The notes beneath the pieces are model-generated. The model worked only from the letters and a program-made list of their open reading frames with translations, did not search any database and was not told the origin of the DNA. From Lineolata rhizophorae (lineage: Eukaryota > Ascomycota > Dothideomycetes > Lineolatales > Lineolataceae), in contig MU001673.1 in assembly GCA_010093515.1 (NCBI GenBank), positions 398,133 to 462,132 on the forward strand: DNA of 64,000 bases, in the 5' to 3' direction. Position 1 is the first letter of the stretch; every line of letters begins with the position of its first letter. Positions 1-12,118 of this stretch are shown piece after piece. Made by a program: the position numbers and the translations under genes.

Positions 1-2
1 AG

Positions 3-197
3 AAAAGAAAGCTACTGAAGCGTGAAGGACCACTAAGCGTAGCCGAGGGCCATCAAATGTTGGATGAAATGGAGCTGAATGCTCAATGGGAGCGAGAAAT
101 CGAAGAGGATGCTCCAATTGAGGTGAGTGTCACGAAGAAAAGACGCCGATGTGGCAAATGTGGCACCTTAGGACACAACTCCAGGACCTACCCATAG
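3..197 (+). mobile_element. C-terminal end of a pogo/Fot1-type DDE transposase (partial)
   Basis: An open frame enters from the left edge and stops at 195-197, giving about 64 residues. It is rich in Lys/Arg and Glu and ends in a zinc-knuckle-like motif, CGKCGTLGHNSRTYP. Fungal Fot1/Pot2/pogo-family DDE_1 transposases commonly end in such a CxxC..GHN.RTC knuckle. Here the final cysteine position is a tyrosine, so the knuckle lacks its fourth ligand; a TGC-to-TAC change would explain it. The catalytic domain lies outside the window, so activity cannot be judged. The lost ligand and the AT-richer DNA that follows suggest an ageing copy. The family call rests on the C-terminal motif alone. Confidence 0.6.
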
Positions 198-296
198 GAA
201 GCTCCAAGAGCTGAGGATCACATTGATCCTTAAACCATTCAAATTGAGTAAGAATTGAAAGAGTTATGAAGCTTTTCGGAGTGGTGGTGGTGATGA

Positions 297-330
297 GTGA
301 GACACTCGATGGGGTGAGACACTCGGTGGG
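297..330. repeat. Tandem 17-bp repeat near the transposon end
   Basis: Two adjacent 17-bp copies, gtgagacactcgatggg (297-313) and gtgagacactcggtggg (314-330), differ at one base. They lie about 100 bp after the transposase stop. Short subterminal repeats are common near the ends of pogo-like elements. Confidence 0.7.
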
Positions 331-339
331 TGATTACGT
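311..339. repeat. Candidate right terminal inverted repeat of the pogo-like element
   Basis: Read on the minus strand this segment starts acgtaatcacccaccgag, directly next to a TA at 340-341. Fot1/pogo elements insert at TA and have terminal repeats of this size. The left end is outside the window, so the inverted-repeat partner cannot be seen. This is inference from position and sequence style. Confidence 0.4.
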
Positions 340-341
340 TA

Positions 342-2257
342 CGAAGTTTCCATCATGTAAGTGACTTCAAACTCTACTAATTTTTATCCGCCGACCACAA
401 CGTTCAATATGCCGGAACTTGGATGTGCTCTGAACGATGTCAGACTCACATTGCAAAGGAATATCTTGGCAGGGCTTTGCTTTTAAGGTAGGCTGGTTGA
501 TCATAAAGCAACGAAATACATATAGTAATTTGTAATTCTAAAAGGCTCAGCTAACATTTTCCATATAGCAACCTGCTTCAATGGAAGACAAGTCTTTTCC
601 AGTATCTAATTTCTGAGACTAGCCACACTCGCTTTGCTCACTGACTAGGGTGAGCGAAGCGTAATACTTCAAAATATCGCCCCAGTGGGAGGCTCCGCGG
701 CTCTAGAAGCCTGCTTTATATAGATGTCACTTGGCTCGACGACACGTAGAACCGTAAAACATCACAACGTCACGATATGAGACCGAAAGTAGAATGAATG
801 CGCACAGATCGCCATACGGTCTCCGTACAGCTAAAAATAGACCGGATATGTTTTATATTATCCGTAAGTTTTTCAAAGCTTCTATTGGCTAGAAGGGCTT
901 GAGGTAGGATTAGAAAGTGCTAATGTATGTAGAAAAGAAGAAGAGAAGAGAAGTCACGTAGAGAGGGAAAACGAAACTTATGTAGAGGAGAGAGAGAGAC
1001 GAGGTCAAAGCCAGATTTTATAACGGCCCTCAGCTCAACACGGCGTTCCCGTCTACAGTTTATGAGCGCTTAAGACCTCGGGACAACTCTATTAGGTTGG
1101 CGCTGCGATTTTACGTGAGCTAAGTCTTGGTCTAAGGCTCTATCTAACGTCACAGATCTGCTAACATCTTACGGTCTCTGCATGCGACTCAACAATTTGA
1201 AGCACTCACCAAGATAGCGACAATTGAAATCTCTAAGTCGACATCATTTGACCAAGCTGCCTGCTTGATCCGACAAAACAAGCAACTTCGCGAAAGCTTC
1301 AACATAAACTCCGTTTTATTTTAGTCCGTTGCGTGTCTAGTGGCTCGTTCATTTAGTTCGGAGTTAGGACTTAACAGGGACTACAAGACCCGCCTGTAGT
1401 TCCGCTCATCCAACCAGACCCAATGAAATGCATCAAACCAAAATGATTTCTTGCTGCACAGCTCTAGAAGCCCGTAAACAAATGCATCTCAAGTATTTCT
1501 GGCGTTCAAACTCCCCGTAGCACCAATGTTTATCTTGCGCCAACAGGTCGTGTTCCTGAGTAGTTCTACGTGCTCATCGACCCAGCGAGAAACTAGACAA
1601 TTTGCGCTCAGTTTTCGAGGCCTGCTAAAATTTATTTGAACAATTAGGAGAGATAGCTAGAGTTGATTGGTCTAACATTCAACGAGAAAACTGTAGAAGA
1701 AAAGGAACAGGCTATTCTCCCGCTATCGACTCGTCAGCTCACGTTCTCCTAAGTCTTTTAACTCTCCCTATTGAACCTAATTACTAATTCTCAGCTACAA
1801 CTCTACACTTCCACCATTGATCATATTCACCGCTAGTCCTACGTTATCTCGTCTAACAGCAGCAATCTTGAGCCGCGATGAGAATATTACAGTGACCTGT
1901 CAGAAGTGATCGCGCCCAAGCGACCCCAATACAGGAAAGGTTATTAACAGCGCAAATAAGTTCTCCGCTAGATTTATGTGTAAAATCAGGAAAATGTACT
2001 ATATAATAGAGAAGACTGTGAATACCCTACCCTCGCTTGGTTGAGCGTCCGTTGCATCGATTCTCCGTTATTTCGTCCGACAGTAAAAAGCGTGACAAGA
2101 GCGATCTTCGCTCCGTTGATTCTCCGTAATTTCGTCCGATAGTAGAACCGCTATTCAGCGGCAATATCTATAAAATCCTCGTTGGTCGTAACTAAAATAA
2201 TTCAAATCATTCGACGTCCTTGATCTCTCTACTCGACCGCACCAGACTACTTCGACT
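342..2257. other. Gene-free AT-richer region and promoter of the aldo/keto reductase gene
   Basis: No open frame of convincing length or family similarity is present. Base composition is clearly AT-richer than the genes to the right. Purine-rich tracts occur at about 925-1000. The last 400 bp carry imperfect repeats of a ttatttcgtccga-like element and lead into the reductase start. Part of this may be old transposon-derived sequence, but I cannot name a family. Confidence 0.5.
2059..2146. repeat. Direct repeat upstream of the aldo/keto reductase
   Basis: Two near-identical copies of about 30 bp lie at 2059-2088 and 2118-2146 and share tctccgt.atttcgtccga. A weaker relative (acgttatctcgtctaacag) occurs at about 1840-1860. 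The spacing of 59 bp and the position 110-200 bp before the ATG would suit duplicated regulatory sites, but no known factor site is recognised. Confidence 0.55.
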
Positions 2258-3338
2258 ATGGCCCCAAAGTTCCCTCAGCGTAAGCTTGGAGACGAGCTCG
2301 TCTCAGCCATCGGTCTTGGATGCATGGGCATGTCGATTGTCCTCTCTTCCGGCACCAATGACGAGGAGTCTCTTAAAGTTCTCACCGAGGCGGCTGACAT
2401 GGGCATCACTTTCTGGGACACCAGCGATTACTACGGGCCATTCACCAACGAGGAGCTCATCGGCAGGTGGTTCAAGGAGACCGGGCGCAGGGACGAAATC
2501 TTTCTTGCAACCAAATTTGCCCATAAGATTGTCGATGGCAGATTTGAAGTTCATGGCGAACCGGACCACGTGAAAGACGCATGCGCAGCCAGCCTCAAGC
2601 GCTTGCAAACTGATCGCATTGACCTGTACTACCAGCACAGGGTAGACCCCAAGACGCCCATTGAGAAGACGGTCGAGGCCATGGCTCAGCTCAAGAAAGA
2701 GGGTAAAATCCGGTATCTTGGCCTGTCTGAGTGCTCCGCTCGAACGTTGCAGAGAGCGCACAATGTGCACCCGATTGCGGCAGTACAGATGGAGTTCTCG
2801 CCTTTCGCACTTGAGATTGAATCGACCCAAACCAACTTGCTGAAGACAGCGAGGGAGCTGGGTGTCAAAATTGTCGCATATTCACCACTGGGTAGGGGGT
2901 TCCTTACCGGAAATATCAAGAGTAGAGACGATTTCGATGAGATGGACAGACGCAAAATGTTTCCGCGGTTCTCCGAAGAGAATTTTGCAGGTAATCTGAG
3001 GCTCGTTGAGGCACTGGCGTCAATTGCAAATGAGAAAGGCTGCACGTCTGGTCAATTGGCTCTCGCATGGGTCCTGGCTCAGGGTGACGGTACGAAGCCT
3101 CGCTCCTAACCGTAAAGACGGCGTACTGACTATCAAAGACTTTATTCCCATTCCGGGTACCAAACACGTCAAATACCTGAAGGAGAATGCCGGTGCCCTC
3201 AATGTCGAGCTTTCTAAAGAGGACGATGCGAGAATCAGGAAGACTATTGAGAGTGTTGGCGGATCAAAGGGCGCTCGTTATCCAGAGCCTTTTCTCTCGC
3301 ATTGTTTCGGTGACAGTCCCGAGCTCGGGAGCAACTGA
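2258..3338 (+). CDS. Aldo/keto reductase
   Basis: Two exons, 2258-3089 and 3139-3338, give 343 residues, the usual length of the family. The 49-nt intron (3090-3138) has a GT donor, an actgac branch point and an AAAG acceptor. Splicing restores the family signature AQGDDFIPIPGTKHVKYL across the junction; without it the frame ends early. The AKR catalytic set is present: Asp54 and Tyr59 in WDTSDYYG, Lys86 in ATKFAHK and His127 in YYQHRVDP. The family catalyses NADPH-dependent reduction of aldehydes and ketones in the cytosol; closest in style are the YakC/perakine-reductase-like AKRs. The substrate cannot be predicted. The gene stands alone next to a transposon remnant. Confidence 0.9.
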
Positions 3339-4197
3339 AACCAAGTGGGCAGGAGTGCTTTGTAGGCCGAGCCATATGCCTCAAGGGCAGGTTAGTTAAG
3401 GAATTTCTCACGGAGACAGTGCCGGTGATTGTTCAATGTGCTCTTGCTTTGCTTCAGCTGAATTTTGGAGGTGAACAATATATCATTTGACGTTGAGTAT
3501 CGATGGCTTTGCTGTTTCTGTCAATCAAGTCGACGATCACGAACGAACACACTTCTATAGGTTACCCAAAAACCAGAGTTCACATAATCCTAACATGCTT
3601 ATCAGCATAGCTAGACGGCATAACCCCACCCCCGTAGTCGCTTGCTTCGATATGAGATGCCGCATTCCCAGCACGTGCCTCATAGGTCACAGACCGAAGA
3701 ACTGACAGCAGTTGCTTGCGCAGGGACCACTGGAGTGTTTACTGCTGAGTCTCCTCTTTGTGGTACCTCTGGGGCTGACTAAGGGAACTGGCGACTGAAG
3801 TGAAGCAACCGTGGCCGAGAGTAGTACTTAACAAAAAGAAGGGGGGAAAAGAACAAAAAAAAGAAAAGGGCGCCGTAGTGAAAGAGCCACGCGGACGGCG
3901 GTCTTGTGATAGGAGGGCTCCCGCCCCACGTGCCAAGCCCCGCGCGCACGCGCCAAGGCGCGGTCCCGCTCCAGCTCGCCTGCCCGCCCCGGCCACCGCA
4001 AAGCAAGAGCTTACCTGCATGCCTGCCCGCCTCTGCCTGCCCGCTACCTACGACCTCATCTCTCGCACCGAGCAAAGCTCTCCCTACCCGGCTCCGCCTG
4101 CACGCCCTCAGCCGGCTCGCTTTGAGCAGACCATCCCCAGCACTTCTCCCCCCTTCCTAGCAGAACGCCAGGGCCGCAGCCCATCTCCGCCTACGCC
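3339..4197. other. Intergenic region with promoter and leader of the V-ATPase B gene
   Basis: No gene is seen. A homopurine stretch (about 3830-3870) is followed by a C-rich leader (3920-4190) directly before the V-ATPase ATG. C/T-rich leaders are common before highly expressed fungal genes. Confidence 0.55.
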
Positions 4198-6237
<2,040 letters not shown>

Positions 6238-7820
6238 GTTGGGTGAATGGGTGAGTGGGTGAGGTGAGTTGAGTGCGGCTCAGAGATTGCGATGAATGGA
6301 TGCGAGTATAAATGACTATGGAGGGGTGGCTGTCCGTGTTTCATGCACCCCTGTGTTGCAGTGACTTACTCCAAGACCTTGCTGTGTATAGATTGCCTAG
6401 GTTGCGCTTAGGATGTGTGTAGTTTTAGTTTTGGTACGCTTGTTGGAAGGAGGTGTGGAAAGGGAGAGGTTTTATGGACGGAGGATACCTAGAGGCATTG
6501 TGCAATTGGTCGGTAGCCTTGTACCTTTTGGTAGTGCAACTGTTCAATACAAACACGTAGTTATTGACTCCAACATTTTAATACCTCTTGAGAAATCTTT
6601 CGGCAGTGTGGTATTGAACCCTAATGCCCTCGCCGTTTGAAGGGCATGTCAAGCTCTGCGCTCCTTCACATGGTCAATAGGGATTATACGTTCGTTTAAC
6701 TGGGACGGATGTTGTCGGCAATCGGCATGATCAACTAGGCATGCCAGTGAAGCCCGCAGTGCGCTTGATGCTTCCGAAGTACTCCGTAGACACCACAGAC
6801 ATCCCCACTATCACCAGCCACCGCTAACCGCCGCTGCACCCCGCGGACCAAGCACCATGCTGACCCTTAGTCATCACGGGGTCTCGCCGTGCAGGTGCCT
6901 TGGCGGAACCTCATGGGAAAAGCCTTCTCCCAATGCGAATCCCGCCGTAGGATGCCGGAAGCCGAGGCACGGCACGCGCGGACGATCTTGGCGGCGAGAC
7001 GGGAGTTGGGGAACTGCCGCGGCCAGCAGCGGATCGAGCGAGCCGAGAGGGGAGGCAGGCAATTGCATGCGCGGCACGTTTTCCCCGCAATCGACGACGA
7101 CGAGGGGCGAGAGGCGGACAGGGCTCCTATGCTGGATTCCTACAGCAAGACCCGGGTTGTACCTCCGCCCCTTGCCCCCTCACTCTCTCCCCTCTAGAGG
7201 GACCCCTGCTGCTCGCTCCCAGGCCGAGGCCGTCGGGTTGCCTTACATAGCTGCGCCTGCGGCCAGCCCAACCTGCATATTTATACTTGTGCGCAATAGT
7301 TCCCGCCGGACGCGGCCGGATAATGCCTTGCGTGGTGTGTGGCGCGAGCTTCGATTTCACTTTCTCCCGCCTTTGACGCCGTGCCTGGTTTTGGTCGCGA
7401 TATTTGAGGCTGGAGGGGAGAATCCGGCGGCTTCAGAGGGCGGGGTACACAAACAGAGATACCCACATAACTGGTAGGTAATACGTACGACGAGCGAGCC
7501 GGGCCGTGATAGTTTCTTCTTTTATTACTTCTAACTCTTGTATTCCCTAAAACCCCGCTAGGCAATGGGGCTTGAAAGGGCCTGATCCGCACCGCTGGGA
7601 TGGGCTAGTCACTTTGTGCCTCGGCCATTGAATTGTTAAACCATCTCCTAGTCTCTCTTTTCCTTCTCTCTACGAGTATATTACTCTAGCTTAGTCCTTG
7701 GAGCAAACACCCTTTTGACAAGACCTTCACTAGTCTAGTCCAACTTCACTTCTACACAAAACCCCGCCTTCCGATATATCTTTGAACTTCGCCAAGACTG
7801 GAAAAGTAAAGCACGCAGGA
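6238..7820. other. Intergenic region between V-ATPase B and the alcohol dehydrogenase
   Basis: It holds the 3' flank of the V-ATPase gene, a GC-rich stretch (about 6850-7450) with only random open frames, and a T/C-rich leader (about 7600-7780) before the dehydrogenase ATG. No further gene is supported. Confidence 0.5.
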
Positions 7821-9581
7821 ATGGCGGACATCCAGATACCCAAGACGTACAAGGCCGCTGTCTACGACAAGCCCGGCACCATCTCGACCAAGATCGAGAC
7901 GCTTGAGACGCCGGAGCCGGGCCCGGGGCAAGTGCTGATCAACTTGTATGTATTTCACCCTTTCGCCGCACTCATTCACTTTTGATTGTCCCTTGCATAC
8001 CACTGCGATTTGCCTCAGGAGGACGACTAAATAACTTCTTAATTCACTGCCGCAGGACCCACTCGGGGGTATGCCACTCGGACTTTGGCATCATGACATC
8101 CAAGTACGTCCCCACGACATCCACAAGGAGCTAGCCCGCTCGATGCACATTTTGTACAAAAAAAATAAAAAGGAACCATCAACAAAGCGTGGAGTAAATA
8201 TCGATAATCGATGATTGAAACTGACCACCGTCCCTGTCTCCACCGCTCGCGGCAACAGATGGCTGCACCTGCCGTTCCCGACCAAGCCCGGCCAGGTCGG
8301 CGGCCACGAGGGCGTCGGCAAGATTGTGAAGATGGGCCCCGGCACCGAGAACTCCGGCGTCAAGGTCGGCCAGCGCGTCGGCGTCAAGTGGGTGGCCGAT
8401 GTGTGCAGTAGCTGCCGTGCGTCTTACCCTCCGCGTTCTGTCCGCTCGCACCCCCTCATCCCATTCACACACGCACATATACACTCCGGGCAATTTCTCC
8501 ACCTACACCATCCGTCGCACCTCCACTAACGGTTTTCTTCCCTTCTTGGCCCTAGCCCCCTGCCTGAGTGGCTACGATGGCCAATGCTTCGCCGGCAAGG
8601 TGTCGGGCTACTACACGCCGGGCACGTTCCAGCAGTACGTGCTGGGGCCCGCGCACTACGTGACGCCGATCCCGGACGGCGTCGACAGCATCCAGGCGGC
8701 GCCCATGCTGTGCGCGGGTGTCACCACGTACGCGGCGCTGCGCAAGAGCAACGCGCAGAGCGGACAGTGGGTCGTCATGCTTGGTATGGAACCACCCCCC
8801 TTTGCCCACGCCCCTCTCTTCTTTCCTCCCTTTCCTCGTCCTCCTTTTCGCTCCGCTCCCCCGCTCTTCCCCCCCCACCGCTGACCAAAGCGCGCGACGC
8901 CCCTTCGTAAAATCCAGGCGCCGGCGGCGGCCTCGGCCACATCGCGTGCCAGATCGCCGCGCGCGGCATGGCCATGCGCGTCATCGGCGTCGACGCGGCG
9001 CCCAAGCGGCAACTCGTGCTCGACAGCGGCGCCGAGCACTTCATCGCGCTGCCGGCGCCCGGCGGCAACGGCGGCGGTGGCGGCAGCAACGGCGGCTCCG
9101 GCGACGGCGGCGGCTCCAACGGCAGCCCGGCCGCGCCCGCCAAGCCGATCCCGGAGCAAGTCAAGGAGCTGACGGGCGGGCTGGGGGCGCACGCGGTGCT
9201 GGTGCTGACGGCGGCCAACGCGGCCTACGGCTCGGCGTGCGACATGCTGCGCTTCGGCGGGACGGTGGTGTGCGTGGGCGTGCCCGAGGGCGAGCCGATG
9301 CCGGTGCGCGGCTGCGTGCCGCAGTACATGATCGCGCGCGCGCTGCACGTCGTCGGCGTGGCCGTGGGCAACCGCCGCGAGGCCATCGAGTGCCTCGAGC
9401 TGTGCCAGCGCGGCGTCGTCAAGGTGCACTGCAGGACGGAGCCCCTGGAGAATTTGACCAAGGTGAGTTGTGAGAGAGTGCGTCTTGGGGAGAAATGCTG
9501 ACTAGAGGTTGCGATATCAAGGTGTTCGAAGAGATGCATTCGCAGCAGCTCCAGGGTCGCGTGGTCATGGACCTATCGTAG
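7821..9581 (+). CDS. Zinc-dependent alcohol dehydrogenase (medium-chain, ADH1-like)
   Basis: Six exons: 7821-7945, 8056-8103, 8259-8416, 8556-8783, 8918-9462 and 9522-9581, giving 387 residues. Catalytic zinc ligands are Cys48 (GVCHSD), His74 (GHEGVG) and Cys163 (MLCAGVT). Structural zinc ligands are Cys107, Cys110, Cys113 and Cys121, restored across the third intron. The Rossmann motif GAGGGLGH starts at 187, and Asp212 at the end of the second strand favours NAD. The fungal ADH hallmark SGYYTPGTFQQYV is present. The family interconverts primary alcohols and aldehydes. Unusual is a Gly/Ser/Ala/Pro-rich insert of roughly 30 residues (about 234-266) in the nucleotide-binding domain. It makes the protein longer than the usual 350. 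Whether it is the fermentative enzyme or a paralogue cannot be said. Confidence 0.93.
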
Positions 9582-9900
9582 AGAGAATTGAGAGACGGCC
9601 GTGCCATTCCCAGTCCACATACATGATGACTGCAAAGAGTTTTGGTATTCTGACACATCACGACATCTACGCGAGCATCACAACTCCGCCACCCGAGTTT
9701 CCAGCTGAAAAGACGAAGAGGGTTGCCTGTGTCGCTCTGTGAGACTGTTCATCCTTCTGCTAAGTAACACGTAAGCATATACAGAGCACAATGAACCTCC
9801 TATATTAAGCTCAACACGGGCGCCATATTATTCTTGTTTTCAAACATACGTGGTATGCTCCAAGTCTCCCTTTCCCACTTACAGCTGCGCCCACCCGACT
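9582..9900. other. Short convergent intergenic region
   Basis: About 320 bp lie between the stop codons of the dehydrogenase (+) and the TMEM135-like gene (-). It must hold both 3' ends; no gene is seen. Confidence 0.6.
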
Positions 9901-12118
9901 CTAGGTCAAGACCCCGTGCAGCACCCCTCCCAGCATCCCCCTCACCGCCTCAGGTCTCTCCTGCACCGCGGCGAAGACCACCGCCGTGCTCAACGCAAAC
10001 GCCACGTGCTCGCGCCAGCGATACTAAGCGCGCGCAAAAAAAAAGTCAGCCGCAACGCCCTCGAAACAGGCCCCACGCAGATGCTTCAGGATCCTCGAAA
10101 AAAAAACGCCAAAAAGACCCACCTTTCTCCGGTACCTCCTCGGCACCCACACGCCCGCCGCCCGCGGCAGCACGAAAAACACCATCTCGACCCTCCGCCT
10201 CGGCTCCTCGAGCATCACGCTCCACCCGCACAGCGCGCACCCGCCCAACACGCACGGGCCGGCGTCCCAGCCGAGCGCGCCGCCGGCGTGCCCGCCCCCG
10301 AGCCGGGGCCCGACCCGCGTGCGCGCCAGACACACGCCGTAGTAGAAGAGCGCGACGAAGGCGCCCAGGAAGGCCGAGCTGCGGGCCGCCGAGGCGAGCG
10401 CGCGGCGCAGCGCCGTGGCCGCCGCGGGCCCTGACGACGACGGCGAGGACCGCCGCCCCCGCCGCAGCAGCATCGCGAGCTGCAAGGGCACGTACATGCG
10501 CGCGGCGAAGGCGAAGGCGCGCGCGAAGCGGCGCAGGGCGTGGCGCTCGCAGCTGGGGCCGGCGCCCTGGTGGACGAGCGCGCAGGGGACGGGGGCGGTC
10601 CTGGCCGGGTCGCCGCTCTCGCGGGGGAGGCCGAGGTCCTCGGCGAGGGAGCCGAGCAGCGGGGCCACCTGGGCGGAGGTGCCGTCGCTGCCGGGCGGCG
10701 GCGGCGATGGCGACGGCGACGGCTCCCCGTACTTGAAGGTGCCGGCGCGCGCCAGCCGCAGGGCGCGCAGCAGGCGCGGGTCTAGGCGGGCGGCGCGCGC
10801 GATCCAGGTCGAGTAGGCGCGGGGCAGGCGGGCGGGGGCGTAGAACCAGGCGTGCATGATTGTGGCGGAGGAGAGGGCGAAGAGGGCGGGGGGGGCGACG
10901 GCGGCGAGGACGGCCGTGAGGCGGGAGCGTAGACCGGGGGGAGAAGAACAGGAACGGTTGGCGGTCGAAGGGGAGGCGGGGAAGAGTAGGGTAGAGATGG
11001 CGATGTCGAGGGCGCGGATGCTGGCGTAGAGGGTGAGGTCCATTGTTTTGCCGGCGAGGGGGACGTCGTGCAGCGCGCGCGCATCGTTGCTTGCTGCGGT
11101 CGCGGTCGGGTCCGGTGGGACGAAGGCGAGGTCCGGGTGCGCGGCGAGCATCGCGGGTGGGAACGATCGGTCAGCCGGGTGGGTGCCATCGGTTTGAAGC
11201 GAGGTCGACGGATCCTTCTGGTGGATCGCCTTGCTGCCGCCGGCGTTGAGCAGACTGAAGCTGACGATGGCGGCGACCAGGGCGGCGAGGAAGCGCGCGG
11301 TACGGAGTGGGAGGCGCGCGCTGATCTGCCATTGTTTGCGGGTTCGAAGGTATTGTACTAATGAGGACGACAGAGCGAGAAAAGGTGTTTGAAGGAGGGT
11401 GGAGCCGCCGACGAGTACGCCGCAAAAGGTTGGAAAGCGGTTTGGTGAAGCGGCTTGGACGAGTATGTGGCGTAGCTATTTCGGCCACGGTTAGTGGGAG
11501 ATTCAAAGGAAAGACGTCAAATATTTGAAAGCTCCACTATTAGTTGGCTTTCCGTGCCGCCATTCGATGGATGGAACTATGCAATATGGCCTGCGTGCTC
11601 TTGAATAGACGTGTTCTTGGTAGCCTTCCATCAAATAAGGCGGCACGAGAAATCGAGCATTCTAGCTGTGCGGGACCACCAGCCCTGCGGGTTCGGCGGA
11701 TCGTGGTCTCTCACGATGGGGAGAAGGAAGTAAGGAAGCACTCACGTGAGCAAAAGCATCTCGCAACGTTTGCTTCCTCCTCAGCAGCGCTAGGACAACG
11801 CCCAGAATGCGCGGCGTCGTACTGGACAGGTATCCGAGTAGGTACGCCCGCACAAGCCTAGAAAATATTTCAAATTTTGAGTGCAATTATGTCAATAAGA
11901 AGAAATGGCACAGCTATTCGGTCCCAAAAAAAGAAAAAAAAAGCGAGGCTTCCCACACAGCATATGTGGTAAGTAGAACCGGTAAGGCATGACCGGACAA
12001 TGAGTCTCCCTTTTCTCTCAAAAGCTCTCTTTTCTCTTAAAAGTGGAGGAAGAACCAAAAACACTCACGGTCTATAAAGTTTGTGGTGGTCGCCACCGCG
12101 TGGCGTGGCAGTGACCAT
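9901..12118 (-). CDS. TMEM135-like fungal integral membrane protein
   Basis: Four exons on the minus strand: 12118-12069, 11857-11746, 11475-10123 and 10023-9901, giving 545 residues with consistent phases. The largest exon alone lacks both ends. Splicing adds LVRAYLLGYLSSTTPRIL and LRHILVQAASPNRFPTFC at the N-terminus and YRWREHVAFALSTAVVFAAV at the C-terminus. The His/Cys segment ALVHQGAGPSCERHALRRF, followed by a membrane stretch, resembles the C-rich segment of TMEM135-family proteins. The segment GPCVLGGCALCGWSVMLEEP resembles the later part of fungal integral membrane proteins of this type. Several hydrophobic segments are visible. Animal TMEM135 is linked to peroxisomes and mitochondria; the fungal role is unknown. 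The first exon (50 nt) is supported only by splice consensus and phase. Confidence 0.75.

Noticed and set aside
7782-7820. In-frame N-terminal extension of the alcohol dehydrogenase
   Set aside because: It has no ATG; the first Met at 7821 starts the usual MADIQIPKTY-like N-terminus.
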